Below, one piece after another: positions 1 through 6,401 of a DNA stretch of 7,536 nucleotides. The stretch lies in assembly GCA_021785235.1 (NCBI GenBank), contig JAJYGB010000105.1:1-7536 (forward strand). The letters run 5' to 3'. Every line of letters starts with the position of its first letter. Position 1 is the first letter of the stretch. The notes beneath the pieces were generated by a model. The model searched no databases. It saw only the letters and a list, made by a program, of their open reading frames with translations, and was not told where the DNA came from. Position numbers and translations under genes: made by a program. This DNA comes from Bacteroidota bacterium (GTDB taxonomy: Bacteria; Bacteroidota; Kryptoniia; Kryptoniales; JAKASW01).

Positions 1-2799
1 CTCCCTCGGAACAAAATCGGCAGGGACAAATTTCACTCCCGGCAGTCCGGCGGAATTCAGTGAATCGGCAAGCCTCATCTTATCAACAAAGGGGGCGCCT
101 ATGAATCTGAAGGGAGATGCGGTGCCCCGTCCCTCACTTATGTTCGTGCCTTCGACCAGAGCTGTGCCCGGATACACTACCGCTGTGTCGATGGTCGGGA
201 TATTCGGAGACGGCGGGAGCCAGCTAAGGCCCGTCTCGTCGTACCACATTGAACGGGAATAGTTCTCCAGTTTCAATACTTTCATATCCAGGTCCGAAGC
301 CAATTTCCCCAAATACTCTTTTCGAATCAGACCCGCGAGCTCGCCCGGCGTCAGGCTGTACAAAATCGGCAGTGGGAGCATACCGATAAAAGATTTCACG
401 TCATCCTCGAGCACCGGCCCATCGATCATGCCGCCTGAAAGTACGAGCGGCCGATCAAGGAGAATAAGTTCTACACCATTCTCCGCCGCAGCCTCCATGA
501 CAAGGGTAAGCGTACTGATGTAAGTATAAAATCGCGCGCCCACATCCTGGATATCATACACAAGCGTTCGTATTCCTTCCAACATGGACGCTTCCGGCTT
601 GTTGTGTTCGCCGTACAACGAGAACACCTGAATACCGGTTTTCGGATCAATCTCATGCCCGACGTGCCTGCCCGCGGGAGCGTCTCCTCTTATACCGTGT
701 TCGGGCGAAAAGAGAGCTCGTATCCCGACATCGCAGCAGGCTCTCAGAGCATCGACTATGTGCTCACCGTTCGGCAGTACGCCGCTATGATTCGTGACAA
801 TGCCCACCTGCTTTCCGCTTACAAGCTGCCTTTCGGAATCGAGCAGCCGCTCACAGCCAAGCTTCACTCTTTTGTCATGCGGCAGTTTAATTCCGGATTT
901 CAACTCTTCGCCTGGTTCGGAATCATTCGGTCTGGTCGTTTTAGAATTGAATATTTGAAATTCATATATCGAATAGCTTGAAATGGCATTTGATCCTTTG
1001 AATCCGTCAAGTTTGACAAACCGGCCTTCAACTGGATTGAATTTTACTTCCTCAATTCCACCACGGCCGTTGTTTTCTTTCCATACGGTCTTCCATTTCT
1101 TGCCGTCGACAGACACAGCCAAATCGTATTCGATGCCGTACCCGTTCGCCCAGTGAATGACAATTTTGTCGAACTCGTGAGTACGCCGGAGATCGACCTG
1201 AAACCACTGCGGATCCAGGCCCCTTTCCGATCCCCACAGCGCCGCCGACGCCCACCTCGTATAGAGCTTTCCGTCGACAGCGCTGGAAGGCCCGAAGTTC
1301 GGACCGTTCCTGGCATACGTCGATGCGGTGGCGCGGGCTCCCAACGCCAAATCGGTCGGCGGGAGGACCATACCCTTCCTCAGAAGATGTATGACAATCA
1401 AAGCATATGGCGGAACCGTCTCGTCGAAAACCTGCCCAACGCGGTCCATGTCCGGAAGTTTTTCCAGCCTGTGCCTGGCATCGAGAACCCACACCCTTGC
1501 CGGCTGTTCCGGTTCGTAACCGTTCAAACTGATTTTGACATCTTTTGCATGTCTCTTGTCCTTGTTAATCAGGATAATCGACAGCGTGTCTTCATTGTAG
1601 AGACTCGAGTAGACAGATAGTGAAGAATCAGTCGACGAGCTCCGGACCACATTGTAGCCAAACAAATGTGCGTAAAGAGTGAACACGTAATAAGTATAGG
1701 CCGGAGTGTTCTTTCCATCCTCCGATAATATTCCGTAGTCGCCTTGTCCCGGCGGATACGAGTTGTGGAGTGCCCAGTAGCAGGACATTTGCTCACCAAG
1801 CTCTGCCATGGTTCCTAACATGTCGCCGACCCATAACGCATTCGCGATCGATAGAGTAAACCGGCCGGGGCGGCCGTTCACGGAGTTGTAACCGACATTC
1901 ACAATCCACATCGAATCGGCCTTCGCGCTCCCGTGCACGGGATCGACAGTCGGGAGAGTTTCCTGAAGCGCATGGCGGATGGTTTCGTAGTCGCGCCGGT
2001 AAGAAGGCAGGCTGGCAAAAAGTGAATCGGCGTTCTCGACCTTGTTCGTCAGCGGGTAATATGAAAATGTGACCAGGTCTATGTAATTGCCCGCCGCTTT
2101 CAGAACCCGGCAGGTCCAGTCGTTTGGATCGTCCGTCGGTTTGACATCTGCTGCCACCTGGATTGTCGGATCGACTGCCTTCATCGCCTTCGCGAATTCT
2201 ATGAAACGTTCCGCGTACTTCTCGGGAGTTGTGTGTCCGGCGGCCCATGTCCCCCACTGTTCGTCGCCGATCTCCCAATACTTGATCCCGTAGTCTTTTA
2301 CCTTGTTGCAGTATCTTACCCAATCGGCGGCAAGTTCCGGAGGCTCATTGAAGTTGATCGTGATGAATCCCTGAGCGCCGAGAGTTTTCAGGAAGGCAGC
2401 GTACTCATCCGTGTTCATTTCTCCGGCGCTGTTGTCCGGACTGTTCCATATGTAATGATCGGCGTCGTTTCCGCCGGGATATTTGAGGACGGTAAACCCG
2501 GCCTCTCTGACCTTTCTGATGGCATCGCGATCGCAATCGAGAAGCATGTCGCTCGCGGGTCCCGGGAAAAGGTCTTCATCCCATCGCGCAACATTGAGAC
2601 CGTAAAGATACGGATTTATCCTTGAGATGGTTTTGCCGGCGTCGACTTCTACCGCAACTCTTTCAACGTTCGAATGGGAGGAGTGGCGGAATTGTCGAAT
2701 AATGGAATCGGAGACTCTATCGGCATCCTTCGTTTGAATGTCGAAAGCAAATGACAGAAGTGCTGATGCCAAGACTAAACCGAATGTCTTTCTTCTCAT
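1..2799 (-). CDS. Secreted three-module protein: clan GH-A glycosidase-like, F5/8-C (CBM32-like), and NamZ/DUF1343 exo-N-acetylmuramidase; 3' end outside window
   Basis: 933 uninterrupted codons from the ATG at 2799 to base 1. Residues 1-18 are a signal peptide (MRRKTFGLVLASALLSFA). Residues 60-380 resemble GH51/GH39-type arabinofuranosidases: YGLNVARWDED (66-76), KYPGGN (106-111), YWEIGDEQWG (174-183, acid/base E180), then NVGYNSV (301-307) and YWALHNSY (341-348). The nucleophile Glu expected before YNS is Gly303. Residues 383-473 look like the C-terminal beta-sandwich. Residues 484-618 are an F5/8-C module (ATASTYA, SSAVDGKLYTRWAS, WFQVDLRR, FKGSNAISSYSIYEFQIF). A linker leads to NamZ/GH171 at 645-933+: VGIVTNHSG, SPEHGIRGD (698-706), DIQDVGARFYTYIS (749-762), PPSPNIPTIDTA, EGTNISEGRGT (883-893). 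NamZ enzymes release MurNAc from non-reducing ends of peptidoglycan fragments. Perhaps 80-110 residues are missing. The start overlaps the previous stop as ATGA. Confidence 0.9.
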   Translation of the reverse strand, partial: MRRKTFGLVLASALLSFAFDIQTKDADRVSDSIIRQFRHSSHSNVERVAVEVDAGKTISRINPYLYGLNVARWDEDLFPGPASDMLLDCDRDAIRKVREAGFTVLKYPGGNDADHYIWNSPDNSAGEMNTDEYAAFLKTLGAQGFITINFNEPPELAADWVRYCNKVKDYGIKYWEIGDEQWGTWAAGHTTPEKYAERFIEFAKAMKAVDPTIQVAADVKPTDDPNDWTCRVLKAAGNYIDLVTFSYYPLTNKVENADSLFASLPSYRRDYETIRHALQETLPTVDPVHGSAKADSMWIVNVGYNSVNGRPGRFTLSIANALWVGDMLGTMAELGEQMSCYWALHNSYPPGQGDYGILSEDGKNTPAYTYYVFTLYAHLFGYNVVRSSSTDSSLSVYSSLYNEDTLSIILINKDKRHAKDVKISLNGYEPEQPARVWVLDARHRLEKLPDMDRVGQVFDETVPPYALIVIHLLRKGMVLPPTDLALGARATASTYARNGPNFGPSSAVDGKLYTRWASAALWGSERGLDPQWFQVDLRRTHEFDKIVIHWANGYGIEYDLAVSVDGKKWKTVWKENNGRGGIEEVKFNPVEGRFVKLDGFKGSNAISSYSIYEFQIFNSKTTRPNDSEPGEELKSGIKLPHDKRVKLGCERLLDSERQLVSGKQVGIVTNHSGVLPNGEHIVDALRACCDVGIRALFSPEHGIRGDAPAGRHVGHEIDPKTGIQVFSLYGEHNKPEASMLEGIRTLVYDIQDVGARFYTYISTLTLVMEAAAENGVELILLDRPLVLSGGMIDGPVLEDDVKSFIGMLPLPILYSLTPGELAGLIRKEYLGKLASDLDMKVLKLENYSRSMWYDETGLSWLPPSPNIPTIDTAVVYPGTALVEGTNISEGRGTASPFRFIGAPFVDKMRLADSLNSAGLPGVKFVPADFVPRE

Positions 2800-2993
2800 T
2801 GCGTTTCATTCCGCCTTTTGATGTCCTTGGTTCCGCTGATCGTAATTTTCCCGTTATTGCTCTTCTTGTTTGACTTCGAAAGGAGCGACCGGAGATCCTG
2901 TATACCAAAAATCGTAATGGCCAAAGCCACCGAGAAGAATGTAAGCGTGGAGATTCCGCACAGGATCATCCAGAACAGGCTAATAGCCGACAT
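2796..2993 (-). CDS. Small single-pass membrane protein, putative symporter accessory subunit
   Basis: 65 residues from the ATG at 2993, chosen because GGAGGA lies five bases upstream; an ATG at 3014 would add seven residues without a comparable site. The sequence is one hydrophobic segment (about 4-30, with FWMILCGISTLTFFSVALAI) followed by a strongly basic, Asn/Lys/Ser-rich tail. It has no Cys lipobox and no recognised enzymatic motif. The gene overlaps the 3' end of the symporter by 14 bases, and its own stop overlaps the fusion gene's start as ATGA, so its translation is tied to both. Small one-helix partner proteins are known beside several sodium symporter groups (for example DUF4212 with SSS, MetS with NSS). 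A similar role is inferred from position and topology, not from recognised homology. A real gene is likely because of the strong ribosome-binding site and tight coupling. Confidence 0.72.
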   Translation of the reverse strand: MSAISLFWMILCGISTLTFFSVALAITIFGIQDLRSLLSKSNKKSNNGKITISGTKDIKRRNETQ

Positions 2994-4500
2994 TTGAATC
3001 CTCCGCGACTGCATCAGGGTTGATCGGCTCCGGCAATTTCACCGCCGGATATTTTCTTTGAGTTGCAAGCGAGCCGATTACCATCCCGGCAGCAGCCAGC
3101 ACGAAGCTGAGAAAGCCCGACACGTTAACGTCCACGAGAAAGAGGAGACCTCTGGGAAGAGTCTCCTTCAATTGAGATAAGAAAAGAAAGGCAGCGGGTC
3201 CGATCGCACCAAGCGCGAGACCGGAGTAAGCACCGACCACATTTGCCTTCTTCCAGTATAGTCCGGCGGTCACGCAGGCAAACGCTCCGGCCGCATACAT
3301 CGCTCCGGTGAGCGCCAGGTACTGAAATGCAGTCGAAGGAAGTTGATAGAAAAGACCGAACACGAGCATGAACACCCCAATCACAGCAGCAATTACTCTT
3401 GTTATTGCGACGTTCTGATTGTCTGAAAGCGGCGACTTCAGCAGAGGAGCAATAACGTCTCTTGTTGCCACAGTACTCCAGGCCAGCAGGTATGCGCTGT
3501 AAGTGGACATCGACGCGGCGAGCATGCCGGCAACCATCAGCCCAAGCATCCCTGAAGGGACGACGGACCCCAGGAGTCGGGGCATCGCGACAAGTGAATT
3601 CATATTGGGTCCGAACACCGCCAGAGCCGCCACCCCCCAAAGCATCGGGATCATGTATCTCCCGGCCAGCGTAAAACCGGTATACAAGAAGACCTTTCTT
3701 CCGACTTCCGGCGATTCCGAGGCAAATGATTTTGACACCGCGGGCTGATTCAGGGCCGAGAGAGCGATGCTTCCGATCAGCATCCAGAATATGAAGACCC
3801 AGCCGAACTGCGGATTTGTTATGGGATCGACACCCGACGAACCGTATTGCGTCACGACGGCATGAGCGATCGAAGTTATGCTGACCTTCATGAGGATGAA
3901 CGCTGTCGCGATGAGCATACCGAATGCAAGAATCACAAACTGTATGAAATCAGTTATGATCACGGAGAACATTCCGCCGAGGATCGTGTAGCTAATCACG
4001 ATGACAAGCATTATCACCATCACAATGGCTTTGGCCTGTTCACCCAATCCCATGGATTCGGTGAGGAAGATACCGTCGAATCTCAGGAAGATACCCATAT
4101 TGAGGACGCCGCCCAGAAAAAGAAGCACGCCGCCCAGCCATCTGACCGATCTATTGTAACGGAGCTCGTAGAATTCCGGTATGGTAATGACTTTCAGCCG
4201 CCTCAGTCCCGACACGATGAATCCGCTCTTGCCTATGACCATATAGCCGAAAAAACCGATCACTCCGAGTATAAAGCATGAAAACCCGGTAAGATAGCCG
4301 AGCTGTCCGAAGTACATGAATGTCACGACGCCGATCTCGGTTGCGATGAGGGTAGCGGAGCCGAGAGCCACCTTCACCTTTCTTCCTGCGACGTAGTAAC
4401 CCTCCATGCTCTCGACATATTTCCGCGCTCTCAAGCCGACATAGACAGTGCCGGTCATATATACTACGAGAATCAACCAATCAATCAGGTGAAAGTTCAT
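2980..4500 (-). CDS. Sodium:solute symporter (SSS family), probable sugar or amino-sugar importer
   Basis: 506 residues, the usual length for this family. It is highly hydrophobic with roughly 13 membrane segments and the LeuT-like fold expected for SSS. Landmarks: the TM1-type segment SATLIATEIGVVTF (48-61); ITIPEFYELRYNRSVR (105-120), the conserved loop; YTILGGMFSVIITDFIQ (171-187), the SSS signature; and AGMLAASMSTYSAYL (324-338), where S332 and T333 align with the Na2-site serines of vSGLT. The C-terminal 25 residues are polar. SSS proteins drive inward uptake of sugars, organic acids or amino acids with Na+. The substrate is not readable from sequence. SSS members linked to NamZ and MurNAc-use genes (for example MurT of Tannerella forsythia) make MurNAc or a related sugar a reasonable guess. 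The start ATG at 4500 has AGAGGG close upstream, and the stop overlaps the next gene by 14 bases. Confidence 0.92.
   Translation of the reverse strand: MNFHLIDWLILVVYMTGTVYVGLRARKYVESMEGYYVAGRKVKVALGSATLIATEIGVVTFMYFGQLGYLTGFSCFILGVIGFFGYMVIGKSGFIVSGLRRLKVITIPEFYELRYNRSVRWLGGVLLFLGGVLNMGIFLRFDGIFLTESMGLGEQAKAIVMVIMLVIVISYTILGGMFSVIITDFIQFVILAFGMLIATAFILMKVSITSIAHAVVTQYGSSGVDPITNPQFGWVFIFWMLIGSIALSALNQPAVSKSFASESPEVGRKVFLYTGFTLAGRYMIPMLWGVAALAVFGPNMNSLVAMPRLLGSVVPSGMLGLMVAGMLAASMSTYSAYLLAWSTVATRDVIAPLLKSPLSDNQNVAITRVIAAVIGVFMLVFGLFYQLPSTAFQYLALTGAMYAAGAFACVTAGLYWKKANVVGAYSGLALGAIGPAAFLFLSQLKETLPRGLLFLVDVNVSGFLSFVLAAAGMVIGSLATQRKYPAVKLPEPINPDAVAEDSNVGY
2999..3004 (-). promoter_or_regulatory. 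Strong Shine-Dalgarno for the 65-residue membrane protein
   Basis: GGAGGA on the minus strand, five bases before the ATG at 2993 and lying within the last codons of the symporter gene. It decides the start of the small protein and supports its being translated. Confidence 0.6.
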
Positions 4501-4595
4501 CTGCCCTCTGAGAATTTTGGTCCGATAAATCCGTCAAAGTGGAATTACCATGGTACACATCGAGCCATGCGCTTAGTGGAAAGCACGTTGTACAT
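4501..4595 (-). other. 95-base spacer between the GNAT and symporter genes
   Basis: This is the only non-coding gap of any size in the window. On the minus strand, just after the GNAT stop, GTGCTT-TCCACT-AAGCGC (4586-4569) can fold into a 6-bp stem with one G-U pair and a 6-base loop. No U tract follows, so it is not a convincing intrinsic terminator. Further on, TACCATGGTA (4546-4555) is a perfect 10-bp palindrome and a conceivable operator half. A TTGACG lies nearer the symporter start but has no good -10 partner. The region could hold an internal promoter or processing site, but nothing here proves it. The symporter ATG is preceded by AGAGGG. Confidence 0.35.
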
Positions 4596-5570
4596 TCACT
4601 TCAATTCCTTTTTCATGATTTCATATCTTCTGGTGACTTTGAGTCCTCGCTTATAATAGAAATCTTTGGCGTGACCGGAAGCCCATCCAAGCCACAGATT
4701 CCGTTTCCCTTTTTCTTTCATGTAAAGAGCCGTCTTATAGTAAAGACATGTTCCCACGCCCATTCCGCTCAGCGATTGATCTATCGCAAACGGGCCGAAG
4801 TGCTCGTCTTCGTAGTGACTGAATCCCACCACCGAACCGTTCTTTACTGCAACAAGTATCTGGTCTGTATTCGGTTCCCTCTTTAATTGTTCGAGCGCAA
4901 CCCGGAAGAGATCGCCCGGGTAATTCGCGGCGAGGAAATCGAGGAGACCCGGGATATACTTCGGCTCAAAAATTCGAAGATAGATCCCCTTCGACTCCAG
5001 AGATTTGCAGACTTCGTCAGCTTCCTGCGGGTATTCGAAATCGAGGAGTGAACGCTCCATGCTGTACGCTCTCTCGTATTTCCTGTAACCGAGTTTCTTC
5101 AGAAGCGAATAACCTTCCGCATAGGCATCAAGGTCGACGCCCGGAGCGAAGTAATTGGGAGTATAAGAAGATACGTACGCCTCATTGACACCCGCTTCCC
5201 TCAGAAAATCCTCGGAAGCGTTGATGAGAGCTGCCGCTATACCTGCTCTGCGGAATTCCGGATGCACAAAGAACACTGTAATCCATCCGGTCCCTTCTTC
5301 CAATCCGGCTCCATAATAGGGATGTCTTCTCCTTATGGCGAGAGAAAAACCCATAATATCGCCTTCGCAGGAAGCCACCAGAGATCCGCGCGGGTCAAAA
5401 TTCTCGTCAAGCAGGATCTTCCTTCGGAATATGTCGATGGTTATGGGATCCCGGATGAGACAACGATTCCACAGTTCGACGATCTCGCTTTCATTCTCGC
5501 CCTCAAACCGCCGGATGACCGGAGATTCGAAAGCCTTCCTTTTCTTCTGGGGCGTGGAGACTAGTTTCAA
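4596..5570 (-). CDS. Tandem GNAT-family N-acetyltransferase
   Basis: About 324 residues from the TTG at 5570, or 330 from a GTG at 5588. I prefer TTG: its TTGA overlaps the PIG-L stop by four bases and GGAGGAG lies nine bases upstream, whereas the GTG has no Shine-Dalgarno. Numbering here is from the GTG. The N-terminal GNAT module spans about 24-180, with acetyl-CoA motif A VHPEFRRAGIAAALI at 108-122. The C-terminal module spans about 203-327. Its motif A SGMGVGT (274-280) keeps the glycines but has Ser where the pyrophosphate-binding Arg usually is, and it ends with the GNAT signature FYYKRGLK (310-317). There is no signal peptide, so it is cytoplasmic. GNATs move acetyl from acetyl-CoA to amines; the acceptor cannot be read from sequence. 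Its coupling to a deacetylase and a membrane acetyltransferase suggests an amino sugar or related metabolite. Confidence 0.88.
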   Translation of the reverse strand: MKLVSTPQKKRKAFESPVIRRFEGENESEIVELWNRCLIRDPITIDIFRRKILLDENFDPRGSLVASCEGDIMGFSLAIRRRHPYYGAGLEEGTGWITVFFVHPEFRRAGIAAALINASEDFLREAGVNEAYVSSYTPNYFAPGVDLDAYAEGYSLLKKLGYRKYERAYSMERSLLDFEYPQEADEVCKSLESKGIYLRIFEPKYIPGLLDFLAANYPGDLFRVALEQLKREPNTDQILVAVKNGSVVGFSHYEDEHFGPFAIDQSLSGMGVGTCLYYKTALYMKEKGKRNLWLGWASGHAKDFYYKRGLKVTRRYEIMKKELK

Positions 5571-6400
5571 GGCTCCAGGCTCCTCCACTTCAGTTTTTTC
5601 TCAAACTTGTCGATATCGAAGGTCTCTGCGTAGCGGAAACCGCCCTCCGCTCCCCGAACTGTCGCCAGGGCTTTGTAGTAGTTCAGATATGGAAAGCTTG
5701 ATATGTTTCCACCGATGAACTCGTACTTAGCCACTGCTTTTGCCCACACATCGAAAGACTCCGTGACATCGACGTAGATGTACGGCTGATATCCCTCCAT
5801 GTCCTCCCAGTTTTCCGTATAGAGTATCCTCCGTACTCCGCGCCACTCAGGAAATTCCGTCCTGGAATAAGGGGTCAAGGTTGAAACTGAGGGGAGACTC
5901 GCAAGCAGAACGGCATCCACGGTTATCGCGTGAGCGCTGGCATGGTCGGGATGAATGCTGTTCTTCCAGTGCGTGATTATGTCCGTCGGCTTGACTTTCC
6001 GTATCACGTTCGCAACATATCTCCTGGCCGCCTGGTCGTCGGGCAATTCGCCGTCTTTGTAAGGACCGAAAATGGATTCCCCGCCGAGAAGACTATCGAC
6101 CTCCACCGCTTCTCTTTTTTTCTGTTTGCCATATTGCCCCGCAGACATTCGCGGATTTCCCCCTTCGCCGAGCGTCAGATGCAGAAATACAACCCGGTCG
6201 CCCATCTGGGCTTGTTTCGCCAGCACGGCACCGCAGGCTATCTCCATGTCGCCGGCGTGTGCACCTATTGCGAGAATAGTCCTCTTCGGTTCTTTCATTT
6301 CATAATCCTTTTCTGTTCTTGGGTCCTTCTGCGCGGCAGGTTTCACAAAAAGAAATAAAATCGAGAACAAAACCGCATAGCTACGGAGAGCTTCCTTCAT
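5567..6400 (-). CDS. PIG-L/LmbE-family N-acetylglucosaminyl deacetylase-like protein, exported, atypical active site
   Basis: 277 residues. The N-terminus is a signal peptide (MKEALRS, hydrophobic YAVLFSILFLFV, then KPAAQ); there is no lipobox Cys. The PIG-L core follows. AIGAHAGDME at 44-53 is the family's first metal motif (normally AHPDDE), KREA at 95-98 holds the conserved Arg, and HPDH at 150-153 is the second metal motif. By comparison with MshB, H48, D51 and H153 are the predicted zinc ligands. Position 50 is Gly where the family has the general-base Asp, so either catalysis is altered or the protein is a divergent subfamily member. The family removes acetyl from GlcNAc-type amides. 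The ATG follows the upstream stop by one base, with AAGGAT about 6 bases upstream. A second in-frame ATG at codon 35 (6298) also has AAGGAT in front of it and would give a cytoplasmic form. The 3' end overlaps the GNAT gene. Confidence 0.9.
   Translation of the reverse strand: MKEALRSYAVLFSILFLFVKPAAQKDPRTEKDYEMKEPKRTILAIGAHAGDMEIACGAVLAKQAQMGDRVVFLHLTLGEGGNPRMSAGQYGKQKKREAVEVDSLLGGESIFGPYKDGELPDDQAARRYVANVIRKVKPTDIITHWKNSIHPDHASAHAITVDAVLLASLPSVSTLTPYSRTEFPEWRGVRRILYTENWEDMEGYQPYIYVDVTESFDVWAKAVAKYEFIGGNISSFPYLNYYKALATVRGAEGGFRYAETFDIDKFEKKLKWRSLEP
5580..5586 (-). promoter_or_regulatory. Shine-Dalgarno that favours the TTG start of the GNAT gene
   Basis: Read on the minus strand, GGAGGAG lies inside the last codons of the PIG-L gene, followed by nine bases and then TTGA. 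TTG is the proposed GNAT start and TGA the PIG-L stop. The competing upstream GTG at 5588 overlaps this element and is preceded only by an A-rich stretch. Confidence 0.55.
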
Positions 6401-6401
6401 C

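Noticed and set aside
604..2625. Plus-strand and out-of-frame ORFs across the fusion gene (for example 1153-1620, 2233-2625, minus 2323-1793)
   Set aside because: The continuous minus-strand frame here shows clear glycosidase, F5/8-C and NamZ motifs throughout; the others are shadows with no recognisable domain.
1..2799. Possibility that the fusion is really two or three genes or a frameshifted pseudogene
   Set aside because: I read the frame codon by codon and found no stop. No second start with ribosome-binding site and signal peptide is evident before the NamZ part, and the linkers look like ordinary interdomain sequence.
2717..2908. Minus-strand ORF overlapping the small membrane protein and the fusion start
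   Set aside because: It is out of frame with both coupled genes, lacks a good ribosome-binding site, and is only a frame shadow across the ATGA junction.
3125..4281. Long alternative frames over the symporter (minus 3640-3125 and 4480-4151, plus 4281-3847)
   Set aside because: They lie within a textbook SSS gene, lack domain motifs, and are rich in Arg/His/Ser as expected of out-of-frame translation.
4501..4540. Sigma-70-like promoter before the symporter (TTGACG)
   Set aside because: No acceptable -10 hexamer at 15-18 bases, nor a Bacteroidota-type TAnnTTTG; the spacing would also run into the start codon.
4569..4586. Intrinsic terminator after the GNAT gene
   Set aside because: The stem is only 6 bp with a G-U pair and no U tract follows.
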